Source: JBELHR01 sp049606855 (GTDB lineage: Bacteria; Bacteroidota; Bacteroidia; Flavobacteriales; Flavobacteriaceae). From it: 64,000 nt of DNA. The DNA lies in NCBI GenBank assembly GCA_049606855.1, contig JBMYVY010000004.1, positions 1 to 64,000 of the forward strand, in the 5' to 3' direction. The position numbers and the translations under genes are program-made. The notes under the pieces are model-generated. The model saw only the letters and a program-made list of their open reading frames with translations, was not told the DNA's origin and searched no databases. Positions 34,869 to 43,004 of this stretch are shown here, one piece after another. Within the stretch, counting starts at the first letter, position 1, and each line of letters begins with the position of its first letter.

Positions 34869-34897
34869 AAGCGCCCACATTTGGGCGCTTATTTTTT
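34869..34897 (+). terminator. Intrinsic terminator after DUF1080 copy 2
   Basis: AAGCGCCCA (34869-34877) - CATT - TGGGCGCTT (34882-34890), then TATTTTTT. The 3' arm also contains the -33 element of the next promoter. Confidence 0.92.
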
Positions 34898-34911
34898 AGG
34901 CCGTAATTTTG
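34880..34911 (+). promoter_or_regulatory. MATE exporter promoter overlapping the preceding terminator
   Basis: TTTG (34880-34883) lies in the terminator hairpin; 20 bp later comes TAATTTTG (34904-34911). The ATG is at 34917, five bases after the box, so the transcript would be almost leaderless. Confidence 0.6.
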
Positions 34912-34916
34912 CATTA

Positions 34917-36257
34917 ATGAATATACTTAAGGACAATATGTACAGCCTAATTAAACAATTAGCTGTACCAGCCAGTGTGGGATTAATCTTTTCAACATTA
35001 TACAATGTTGTGGATACATTTTTTGCTGGAAGATACCTGTCTTCAGATGCACTTGCAGGATTGACCTATATATTTCCAATTTTCCTAATAGCCATGGCTG
35101 TAGGAAGTGGAATGTCAAATGGTATTGTGGCCTTAATGTCGGAAGCTTTGGGGATGAAAAAACCAAAACGTGCTTATAAATTAGCACTGCAAGGTCTATA
35201 CTTGAATATCATTCTTTCTATACTTCTATTTGCTCTGCTTTGGTATATTACTCCCCTTATGATGAAATTTGTTGGAGCTGGAGAGAAAAGTGCTTTGGAA
35301 GGAACAAATTATATGAGAACCTATATTTTTGGACTTCTCTTTTCATTAGGGTCTTTTGCATTTAATGCAATTCTCACGGTACAAGGAGATACAAAATCAT
35401 TTAGAAATTCCTTGATTTACGCGTTTTGTCTAAATTTAATTCTAGACCCTTTATTTATTTTATATTTTGATTTCGGCGTTTATGGCCTCGCCTTTGCCAC
35501 AATATTTGTTCAAGCTATTTCATGTATTTATTTGGCCTACAAAGCCTATAAAAGTGACCTGATTCAAAAGTTCCTGGGACAGATTTACCCACTTCAAATG
35601 AATTATCAATTCGAAATTCTAAGACAAGGAATACCTGCTACTGTTAATATAGTAACCATGTCTTCTCAAATATTTATAATGAATAAATACGTTCGGCAAT
35701 TTGGAGGAGATTTTGCTGTAGCTGGTATGGGGGCTGGGTTTCGAGTGGAACAAATTGTAATAGTACCAACTTTTGCGCTATCGATTGCCGCCATGACGAT
35801 CATTGGCCAAAACTTTGGAGCACATCAATATGCAAGAATTAAAGAAGCGTATAAAAAATCAAATATTATTGGGTTTAGTATTGTAGTGGTCGGAGGAGCA
35901 ATGTCTGCTCTTTTCGGGAAATATATCATCATGTTTTTTGACCCTACTACCGAAGTGGTAGATTTCGGGGCTACTTATTTAATCCTGAGTGCTTGTATTA
36001 TGCCATCTTATGTTGTGACAAATGTAGCAACAGCAACTCTTCAGGCTTTACAGTACCCTAATGTGCCTTTAGTAATTAGTTTGTTTAGAAGATTATTTTT
36101 GCTTTGGGCGGCTATGGAATTCTTTGCTGTTTACCTCGGGCTAGGTATGCAAGGGGTTTTGATAAGCATTGCTTTATTACCTTGGGTGGGAGTAATCATT
36201 TTTCACCTCGCTGCCAAAACTGTGATAAAAAGGGTCGAGAAAAAACATCAAACATGA
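34917..36257 (+). CDS. MATE-family multidrug/metabolite efflux transporter
   Basis: A 446-residue protein with about twelve helices in two related halves. Motifs: VDTFFAGRYLSSDALAGLTYIFP in the first half and GMGAGFRVEQIVIVPTFALSIAAMTIIGQNFGA in the second, typical of MATE (MatE PF01554) Na+/H+-driven antiporters. Start is set at ATG 34917: a longer reading from TTG 34881 would begin inside the terminator hairpin and upstream of the transcription start. The sirtuin gene begins in its stop (ATGA). Substrate unknown. Confidence 0.9.
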   Translation: MNILKDNMYSLIKQLAVPASVGLIFSTLYNVVDTFFAGRYLSSDALAGLTYIFPIFLIAMAVGSGMSNGIVALMSEALGMKKPKRAYKLALQGLYLNIILSILLFALLWYITPLMMKFVGAGEKSALEGTNYMRTYIFGLLFSLGSFAFNAILTVQGDTKSFRNSLIYAFCLNLILDPLFILYFDFGVYGLAFATIFVQAISCIYLAYKAYKSDLIQKFLGQIYPLQMNYQFEILRQGIPATVNIVTMSSQIFIMNKYVRQFGGDFAVAGMGAGFRVEQIVIVPTFALSIAAMTIIGQNFGAHQYARIKEAYKKSNIIGFSIVVVGGAMSALFGKYIIMFFDPTTEVVDFGATYLILSACIMPSYVVTNVATATLQALQYPNVPLVISLFRRLFLLWAAMEFFAVYLGLGMQGVLISIALLPWVGVIIFHLAAKTVIKRVEKKHQT

Positions 36258-36934
36258 AATCTATAGTAGTATTAACCGGTGCAGGAATTTCAGCTGCAAG
36301 CGGCTTAAAAACCTTTAGAGATGCTAACGGACTATGGGAGGAATATCCTATTGAAAAAGTCGCTAGTATTGAGGGTTGGCAACTCAATCCTAAGATCGTT
36401 CTTGAATTTTACAATAAAAGAAGGGATCAAGCGAGAACAGCACAACCAAATCAGGCTCATTACTTTATTGCGGATTTAGAGTTCAAATATCAAGTAAACG
36501 TCGTTACTCAAAATGTAGATGATCTTCATGAAAGAGCAGGTTCCACTCGTGTTTTGCATTTACACGGTAGATTAGAAGATTATAAATGTGTCAATAATTG
36601 TCATTTTGGTCAGGTATCAAAAAGTATTGAAATGGGCGATCACTGTGCAAATGAATATCAGCTTCGACCTGACATCGTATGGTTTGGAGAAGATGTGCCC
36701 AATTATTCACAAGGCTTAGACTTAGTAAGAAACTGTGATATCCTTTTAATTATTGGAACCAGTCTTCAAGTCTATCCAGCTGCAAATTTGGCCTATCAAG
36801 CAGAAAAGGCCTCCTCCATCATCCTTGTTGATCCAAATGCATCCCAAATGAAATCTGTTTTGGATAAAAAAATTGAAATTATTGATAAACCCATAATTTC
36901 TGGACTGAAAGAATTGAGTGCTTTACTTGATTAA
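36254..36934 (+). CDS. cobB: NAD-dependent protein deacylase, sirtuin (CobB/SIRT5-like)
   Basis: A 226-residue sirtuin: GAGISAASGLKTFR (9-22), TQNVDDLHERAG (85-96), catalytic His104 in LHLHG, and GTSLQVYPAA. Y53 and R56 in FYNKRR form the YxxR pair that in SIRT5/CobB favours succinyl- and malonyl-lysine. The zinc module is reduced: Cys112, Cys116 and Cys131 are present but the fourth Cys is missing (HCANEYQLRPD), so metal binding may be incomplete. Start is ATG 36254, overlapping the MATE stop; a longer frame from 36104 runs through the MATE gene and is rejected. Confidence 0.9.
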   Translation: MKSIVVLTGAGISAASGLKTFRDANGLWEEYPIEKVASIEGWQLNPKIVLEFYNKRRDQARTAQPNQAHYFIADLEFKYQVNVVTQNVDDLHERAGSTRVLHLHGRLEDYKCVNNCHFGQVSKSIEMGDHCANEYQLRPDIVWFGEDVPNYSQGLDLVRNCDILLIIGTSLQVYPAANLAYQAEKASSIILVDPNASQMKSVLDKKIEIIDKPIISGLKELSALLD

Positions 36935-36956
36935 GTACCACATATTCTTATTTTTG
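36927..36956 (+). promoter_or_regulatory. topB promoter, five bases from the ATG
   Basis: TTG (36927-36929) - 19 bp - TATTTTTG (36949-36956); ATG at 36962. The -33 element is in the last codons of the sirtuin gene. Predicted leader of about two bases. Confidence 0.65.
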
Positions 36957-36961
36957 TTTTA

Positions 36962-39244
36962 ATGAAAGTTTGTATTGCTGAAAAACCAAGTGTCGCTAAA
37001 GAAATTGCTCAAATATTAGGAGCAAACACAAGACGTGATGGTTTTTTTGAAGGTGAAGAATATTGTGTAACATGGACCTTTGGGCACTTATGTACTCTGT
37101 ATACGCCAGATGATTACAAAGCACATTGGAAACGATGGGATTTCAATACCCTTCCGATGCTACCAGATCGTTTTGAAACTAAGGTTATCGATAATCCAGG
37201 GGTACAAAAACAATTCAACTCCATAAAAAATCTTTTTCAAAGAGCTGATTTAGTCATTAATTGCGGTGATGCTGGAATTGAAGGTGAGGTTATTCAACGT
37301 TGGGTGATAGAAAAAACGGGTTATCAAGGTCCGGTAGAAAGATTGTGGATATCATCATTGACCCCTGAAGCGATTAAAGAGGGTTTTGACAACCTCAAGC
37401 CTTCAAAAGAATACGATTTACTTTACCATGCAGGAAGCTCTAGAGCCATTGGAGATTGGCTATTAGGAATGAATGCGACGCGATTGTACACGTTAAAATA
37501 CGGAAGAGATCGTCAGGTACTTTCTTTAGGAAGAGTACAAACGCCAACTCTTGCAATGCTGGTAGAGCGCTATTTGGAAATACAAAATTTTAAACCGCAA
37601 CCTTATTGGGAACTCCAAACAGAGTTTAAAACAGGTCTTTTTTCTTTTGAAGAAGGTAAATTTCTAAAAAAAGAAGAGGGCGAAAAAGTTCTAAAAGAAA
37701 TTGAACATGAGGATTTTGAGATTATTGAAGTCACCAAGAAAAAAGGAAAAGAGCTCCCTCCTTTCCTGTTTGATTTAACTGGACTTCAAGTCTATTGCAA
37801 TAATAAATTTGGTTATTCTGCAGATCAGACCTTGAAAATTGCTCAAAATTTATACGAAAAAAAGTGCATCACTTATCCTAGAGTTGACACTACCTATTTA
37901 CCCGATGATATTTATCCTAAAGTACCGAAAATACTGGCTGGTCTAAAAAACTACTCTGCTCTAACAGCCTCTATCCTCAGTGGTGAAATTAAGAAAAGTA
38001 AAAAGGTTTTTGACAATAAAAAGGTAACCGATCACCACGCCATTATCCCAACCGGATATGAAGGAAATCTTTCAGATATAGATGCACCGGTATATGATGC
38101 TATTGTAAAACGTTTTATCGCAGCGTTTTATCCAGATTGTATCGTGGCAAATACCAGTATGAAAGGTCAGGTACTCGATTATGTGTTCAAAGCTAATGGT
38201 AAAGTTATCGTATCGGCTGGTTGGCGTGAAATAATTTATCCCAAAACCACAGAACCCAGTTCACAATCAAAAGACAAACTTTTGCCTGATCTTAAAAAAG
38301 GTGATAAAGGATCTCATTCCCCGTTATTTGTGGAAAAACAAACTTCAGCTCCTAAACAGTACACAGAGGCTACCTTACTAAGAGCCATGGAAACTGCAGG
38401 AAAAAAAGTTGAAGATGAGGAGCTCAGAGATTTAATGAAGGCCAATGGGATCGGTCGACCGTCAACTCGAGCAAATATTATAGAAACCCTATTTAGACGA
38501 AAATACATCAAAAAAGAAAAAAAGAATTTGATTCCTACTTCTATTGGGGTTCAGCTCATACAAACAATCGGTGACAAACAGATTACCTCTGCCAAACTTA
38601 CCGGTTTGTGGGAAAAAAAGTTGAAAGACATCGAACAGGGTGAGTACTCGGCCTCATTATTCATCCGAGAAATGAAACAGATGGTAGATGAATTGGTGGT
38701 GCAAGTCCGCCTTGAAAGTCATCAAGGGATTCGTCAACAGCACCCAACAACGAGCAAAAAGAAAACCCTAAAGAAAACCGGCTTATCCCAAGAGAAATGT
38801 CCAAAATGTAAAGATGGTCATCTTCTTAAAGGCTCAGAAAACTATGGGTGTAGTAATTTTAATAAGGGCTGTGATTTTTTAATGCCTTTTAAATTTGAGG
38901 GCAAGAAAATATCAGATGCTCAATTCAAAAAATTATTAAAAAAAGGAAAAACTGACCTTCTTAAAGGCTTCAAGATTAATGATCAAAAAATTAATGCTTC
39001 ACTAAGTTTTGATTCCAATTATAATATCGAGCTGATCCCAAAGGTCTCTCATTCAGCTAAATTAATTTGCCCGCGTTGTAAAAAACACGAAGTCAAAAAA
39101 GGAAAAACGGCCTTTGGGTGCACATCTTATGGGAAAGAATGTGACTTTTTAATGCCTTTTAGTCAACTTAAAGAACTGGCACAGGGCCAAGAATTGACCA
39201 AAGAACTTGTCTGGTCCATAATAAAAAAAGGGACTCAATTATGA
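36962..39244 (+). CDS. topB: DNA topoisomerase III (type IA)
   Basis: A 760-residue type IA topoisomerase. TOPRIM domain at the N-terminus (CIAEKPSVAKEIA; acidic DxD-like NCGDAGIEGE near 100-110), the active-site Tyr305 in ITYPRVDTTYL, and the conserved ANGIGRPSTRANIIETL (about 500). The C-terminus has two zinc-ribbon repeats, each CPxC...GC...C ending in DFLMPF (about 615-650 and 700-735). Relaxes/decatenates single-stranded crossings during replication and recombination. The stop codon lies inside the terminator hairpin. Confidence 0.95.
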   Translation: MKVCIAEKPSVAKEIAQILGANTRRDGFFEGEEYCVTWTFGHLCTLYTPDDYKAHWKRWDFNTLPMLPDRFETKVIDNPGVQKQFNSIKNLFQRADLVINCGDAGIEGEVIQRWVIEKTGYQGPVERLWISSLTPEAIKEGFDNLKPSKEYDLLYHAGSSRAIGDWLLGMNATRLYTLKYGRDRQVLSLGRVQTPTLAMLVERYLEIQNFKPQPYWELQTEFKTGLFSFEEGKFLKKEEGEKVLKEIEHEDFEIIEVTKKKGKELPPFLFDLTGLQVYCNNKFGYSADQTLKIAQNLYEKKCITYPRVDTTYLPDDIYPKVPKILAGLKNYSALTASILSGEIKKSKKVFDNKKVTDHHAIIPTGYEGNLSDIDAPVYDAIVKRFIAAFYPDCIVANTSMKGQVLDYVFKANGKVIVSAGWREIIYPKTTEPSSQSKDKLLPDLKKGDKGSHSPLFVEKQTSAPKQYTEATLLRAMETAGKKVEDEELRDLMKANGIGRPSTRANIIETLFRRKYIKKEKKNLIPTSIGVQLIQTIGDKQITSAKLTGLWEKKLKDIEQGEYSASLFIREMKQMVDELVVQVRLESHQGIRQQHPTTSKKKTLKKTGLSQEKCPKCKDGHLLKGSENYGCSNFNKGCDFLMPFKFEGKKISDAQFKKLLKKGKTDLLKGFKINDQKINASLSFDSNYNIELIPKVSHSAKLICPRCKKHEVKKGKTAFGCTSYGKECDFLMPFSQLKELAQGQELTKELVWSIIKKGTQL

Positions 39245-39253
39245 GTCCCTTTT
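39227..39253. terminator. Bidirectional terminator between topB and lon
   Basis: AAAGGGACTCA (39227-39237) - ATTA - TGAGTCCCTTT (39242-39252). It contains the topB stop codon and precedes the lon stop by 6 bp, serving both convergent genes. Confidence 0.88.
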
Positions 39254-39257
39254 ATTT

Positions 39258-41717
39258 TTAATCCAATTTTAATGGGTTTTTTACTTTTTGCTTTGTGAGT
39301 GCTAAATCAATTACCTCTGACATATCATCAACAAAGTGAAATTTAAGTCCTTTGAGATAAGCTGCTTTAATTTCATCAATATCTCTCTTGTTCTCCTTAC
39401 AAAGTATGATTTCTTTAATCCCTGCACGTTTTGCGGCCAAAATCTTTTCCTTAATACCTCCAACAGGCAACACTTTCCCTCTTAACGTTATCTCTCCTGT
39501 CATGGCTAATTTAGATTTCACCTTTCTTTGAGTAAACACTGATACTAAAGAAGTTAGCATCGTAATCCCTGCACTTGGTCCATCTTTCGGAGTAGCCCCT
39601 TCTGGTACGTGAATATGCACTTTATACTTATCCAAAACTTCAGGATTAATTCCAAATTCAGGAGCATGTGCTTTGATATATTCCATGGCAATCGTAGCCG
39701 ATTCCTTCATCACCTTCCCGAGGTTTCCTGTGATGGATAAACCACCAGATTTGGATTTGCTCAAGATAGATTCAATAAATAAAATATCTCCACCAACAGC
39801 AGTCCACGCTAACCCAGTTACAACACCGGCAGTATCATTATTTTCATATTTATCGCGTTCCAAGCGTGCTGGACCAAGAATGTCTTCAATTTTTTCTAAA
39901 CTTAACTTTGGGTCATACTCTTCTTCCATTGCCATTGATTTAGCAGCAAATCTCACCAATTTAGCGATACGTTTTTCCAAAGTACGAACCCCAGATTCTC
40001 TGGTATATCCTTCTATAACCTTTTCCAATTGAGCTTTTCCAAGGATCAAGGCTTTGGAATCTAACCCATGCTCCTTGAGTTGTTTAGGTAAGAGATGCTT
40101 TTTAGCAATTTCCAATTTCTCTTCAATGGTATACCCTGAAACATTAATCAATTCCATTCGATCGCGCAGCGCCCATGGAATCTGTCCGAGATTATTTGCG
40201 GTAGCGATAAACAACACCTTAGATAGATCATAACCTACCTCAAGATAATTATCGTAAAAAGCATTGTTTTGTTCCGGGTCGAGAACCTCCAACATTGCTG
40301 AGGAAGGATCACCATTATGACTTGAAGATAACTTATCAATTTCATCCAAAACAAAAACTGGATTTGAAGTTCCCGCCTTTTTCATATTCTGAATCAAACG
40401 TCCAGGCATAGCACCGATATAAGTCTTTCTATGACCTCTAATTTCAGCTTCATCTCGCAAGCCACCCAATGCCATTCTAATATACTTTCTTCCTAAAGAT
40501 TCAGCAATCGACTTTCCTAAAGAAGTCTTACCTACCCCAGGAGGGCCATATAAACAAATGATTGGAGATTTCATATCTTCCTTTAATTTCAGTACCGCTA
40601 AATGCTCTATAATTCTCTCCTTAACATCCTCTAATCCAGAATGGTCTCGGTCGAGAATTTTTTGAGCTTGTTTTAAATCAAACTTATCCACACTATACTC
40701 CTCCCATGGAAGATCTATCAGCATTTCTAGATAGTTGCGCTGAATTGAATATTCCGCAACTTGAGGATTCATTCTTCTAAGTCTTGAAATTTCTTTATCA
40801 AAGGTTTCTTGGACCTCTTTTGGCCACTTTTTATCCTTTGATGCCAAAACCAACTCATCTATTTCTTCCTCATGCGAAGAATTCCCTAACTCTTCTTGAA
40901 TCGTCTTTAATTGTTGATTTAAATAATATTCACGCTGTTGTTGATCCATATCAACACGAGTTTTGGTCTGAATATCATTTTTCAATTCTAGGCGTTGTAG
41001 TTCTCTTTTTAACCTTCTGATGGTTAACAAGGCACGGTCTACCAAGTTTGGAACCTCTAAAAGATCTTGCTTTTCCTTGGTAGGCAAATTCATATTTGCA
41101 GAAATAAAATTCACTAAAAAGGAATCAGATTGAATATTCTTAATGGCAAAAGAGGCCTCTGAAGGAATATTTGGGTTTTCTTGAATCACTTCAAGAGCCA
41201 ATTCCTTAACAGATTCCATAACCGCTGAAAACTCCTTTTCGTTCTCTATGAGGTTATGTCCTTCATACTCCTTTACCTGAGCAGTCATATAAGGCTCTTC
41301 AGCTATTACATGATCAATCGCAAATCGCTTTTTACCTTGAATAATTACGGTAGTGTTTCCATCAGGCATTTTAAGCACTCTCAAAATTTGAGCAACTACC
41401 CCTACTTTATAAATATCGTGAACTCCAGGATTCTCTTCAGATTCATCCTTTTGAGCCACAACCCCTATGACTTTGTCTCCTTCATTAGCCGCTTTTATTA
41501 AAGCGATAGACTTATCTCTCCCTGCCGTAATCGGAATAACCACCCCTGGAAACAACACGGTATTTCTCAAAGGAAGTATGGGCAATTCATCAGGGATTCC
41601 CTCCTTGTTAATTTCCTCTTCGTCTTCTGGGGTCAATAATGGAATCAATTCAGATTCTTCATCAAGCATATTGTGAAGAGACAAACTGTCAATAGTTAAT
41701 ATTTTTGGTTTTTTCAT
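39258..41717 (-). CDS. lon: ATP-dependent endopeptidase Lon
   Basis: An 819-residue LonA protease: N-terminal LAN domain (LPILPLRNTVLFPGVVIPI), AAA+ module with Walker A GPPGVGKT and Walker B FVLDEIDK, and C-terminal Ser protease domain with the nucleophile in PKDGPSAGITM and the Lys in the GGIKEKILAAKRAGI block. Degrades misfolded and regulatory proteins. ATG 41717 is used; a TTG 42 bp upstream is less likely. The 215-bp region upstream, shared with the sigma-factor gene, contains a long-range 11-bp inverted repeat. Confidence 0.96.
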   Translation of the reverse strand: MKKPKILTIDSLSLHNMLDEESELIPLLTPEDEEEINKEGIPDELPILPLRNTVLFPGVVIPITAGRDKSIALIKAANEGDKVIGVVAQKDESEENPGVHDIYKVGVVAQILRVLKMPDGNTTVIIQGKKRFAIDHVIAEEPYMTAQVKEYEGHNLIENEKEFSAVMESVKELALEVIQENPNIPSEASFAIKNIQSDSFLVNFISANMNLPTKEKQDLLEVPNLVDRALLTIRRLKRELQRLELKNDIQTKTRVDMDQQQREYYLNQQLKTIQEELGNSSHEEEIDELVLASKDKKWPKEVQETFDKEISRLRRMNPQVAEYSIQRNYLEMLIDLPWEEYSVDKFDLKQAQKILDRDHSGLEDVKERIIEHLAVLKLKEDMKSPIICLYGPPGVGKTSLGKSIAESLGRKYIRMALGGLRDEAEIRGHRKTYIGAMPGRLIQNMKKAGTSNPVFVLDEIDKLSSSHNGDPSSAMLEVLDPEQNNAFYDNYLEVGYDLSKVLFIATANNLGQIPWALRDRMELINVSGYTIEEKLEIAKKHLLPKQLKEHGLDSKALILGKAQLEKVIEGYTRESGVRTLEKRIAKLVRFAAKSMAMEEEYDPKLSLEKIEDILGPARLERDKYENNDTAGVVTGLAWTAVGGDILFIESILSKSKSGGLSITGNLGKVMKESATIAMEYIKAHAPEFGINPEVLDKYKVHIHVPEGATPKDGPSAGITMLTSLVSVFTQRKVKSKLAMTGEITLRGKVLPVGGIKEKILAAKRAGIKEIILCKENKRDIDEIKAAYLKGLKFHFVDDMSEVIDLALTKQKVKNPLKLD

Positions 41718-41733
41718 ATGTTCGTTTTCTGTC

Positions 41734-41852
41734 AACTTGGCATAACTAAAAATGTTCAATAAAACATGAAATCATTAACCTACACATAAACAGTAGTTTA
41801 CCAAGCGAATTAGTACTATTCAAAGTATATATTTCAATTCCTATGCCAAGTT
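41734..41852. repeat. 11-bp inverted repeat in the lon / sigma-factor control region
   Basis: AACTTGGCATA (41734-41744) and its exact complement TATGCCAAGTT (41842-41852), 97 bp apart. Between them is a short dyad ATGTT-CAATAA-AACAT (41752-41767). No clear TAnnTTTG promoter for lon was found on the minus strand. Confidence 0.55.
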
Positions 41853-41932
41853 TAAATAGTGCTAACAAATAAATAATTAAATTAACTGTAACAATTCAAA
41901 AACGCAAAGGTCTATAGTATAGATTAATTTCG

Positions 41933-42493
41933 ATGAATCAACCAAACAAACAAATAAACCACCTTGTTGAAGCTTGCATTAACCAGGAGTCATGGGCTCA
42001 AATGAAACTTTATGATTTATATTATAAAGCCATGTATAACACCGCCTATCGGATCCTTAAAAATCAAATGGAAGCAGAAGACATCATGCAAGAAGCGTTT
42101 TTAACAGCTTTTGCCAAAATCAATCAATTCTCCAAATCAGTTAGTTTTGGAGCTTGGTTAAAAAAAATTGTAGTCAACAAAAGTTTAACTCAATTAAAAA
42201 AAAGGCAAAACCAGTTATTGCATTTTGAACTTGATGAAGGTAGAATTCCAGACACTTTGGATGGAGAATCCGAAGATCATTGGGAAGACATTACGCTTAA
42301 GGTGGAAGCGGTACATGAAGCTTTAAATAGTTTGAAAGAGAATTATAGGATTGTATTGAGTTTAAATTTAATTGAAGGTTATCAACTTGAAGAAATTGCT
42401 CAAATCATGAATATTAGTTATGGGAACGCAAGAGTTATAGTCTCTCGAGCGAAAAGTAAATTAAAGGATGCTTTATTAGTAGGTCATGAATAA
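41933..42493 (+). CDS. ECF (RpoE-like) sigma-70 factor
   Basis: A 186-residue ECF sigma factor. Region 2 (about 20-90) shows MYNTAYRILKNQMEAEDIMQEAFLTAF and FGAWLKKIVVN; region 4 (about 125-180) shows LKENYRIVLSLNLIEGYQLEEIAQIMNISYGNARVIVSRAKSKL. No region 1.1 or 3. It is followed with overlap by an anti-sigma-like membrane gene and a secreted beta-solenoid gene, the usual arrangement in which the membrane partner holds the sigma factor until a cell-envelope signal arrives. Confidence 0.92.
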   Translation: MNQPNKQINHLVEACINQESWAQMKLYDLYYKAMYNTAYRILKNQMEAEDIMQEAFLTAFAKINQFSKSVSFGAWLKKIVVNKSLTQLKKRQNQLLHFELDEGRIPDTLDGESEDHWEDITLKVEAVHEALNSLKENYRIVLSLNLIEGYQLEEIAQIMNISYGNARVIVSRAKSKLKDALLVGHE

Positions 42494-43004
42494 ACTAGAA
42501 TCATTTATAAACCAAAACCGCGAAGGTTTTGATAGAGAATTACCTTCATTAAATCACGAAGATCGATTTAGGCAAAAATTAGCACTGCAAAATCCACCAA
42601 GAAAAAGAAACACTAAAATTTGGATTGGGATAGCAGCATCAATTGCCCTAATCTTCAGTTTTATTCTCGGTACTAAATTTCAAAGTCAACCGGTAAGAGG
42701 ATTAGCATCAGTTTCACCGGAAATGGAGCAGACCCAATTTTACTATACCTCCAAAATTCAAACTGAAATTAAAAAGGTAAAATCCTTTGAAACTCCGAGT
42801 AATCAAGATTTAGTGGCATCAAGTTTTGCCCAGCTATATAAACTTGAACACGATTATCAAAAATTAGAAAACAACTTACAAATCGCACCTGGAAATAAGC
42901 AGTTAATTGCTGCAATGATTAAAAATTATCAATTGAGAGTGCGTGTGTTAAATGAATTATTAAATCGATTAGAACCCGAAAATTATGAAAATCTTAAAAT
43001 TTAA
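42486..43004 (+). CDS. Putative anti-sigma factor, single-pass membrane protein
   Basis: A 172-residue protein with a cytoplasmic N-terminus (about 1-44, containing HEDRFRQKL), one membrane helix (about 45-62, IWIGIAASIALIFSFILG) and a periplasmic helical domain (LEHDYQKLENNLQ; QLRVRVLNELLNRLE). No zinc anti-sigma HxxxCxxC motif. Role is inferred from position: it overlaps the sigma gene by 8 bp and the next gene by 20 bp. Confidence 0.72.
   Translation: MNKLESFINQNREGFDRELPSLNHEDRFRQKLALQNPPRKRNTKIWIGIAASIALIFSFILGTKFQSQPVRGLASVSPEMEQTQFYYTSKIQTEIKKVKSFETPSNQDLVASSFAQLYKLEHDYQKLENNLQIAPGNKQLIAAMIKNYQLRVRVLNELLNRLEPENYENLKI

Noticed and set aside
36104..36253. Fifty-codon extension of the sirtuin gene
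   Set aside because: It is an out-of-frame reading of the end of the MATE gene; the sirtuin Rossmann start is at ATG 36254.
41836..41851. Sigma-54-like TGGCAT...TTGA on the minus strand in the lon region
   Set aside because: The essential GC of the -12 element is missing (TTGA), and the TTGGCATA part is better explained by the inverted repeat.
41925..41932. TAATTTCG directly against the sigma-factor ATG as a promoter
   Set aside because: It would place transcription start inside the coding sequence, and the box has a mismatch in TTTG.
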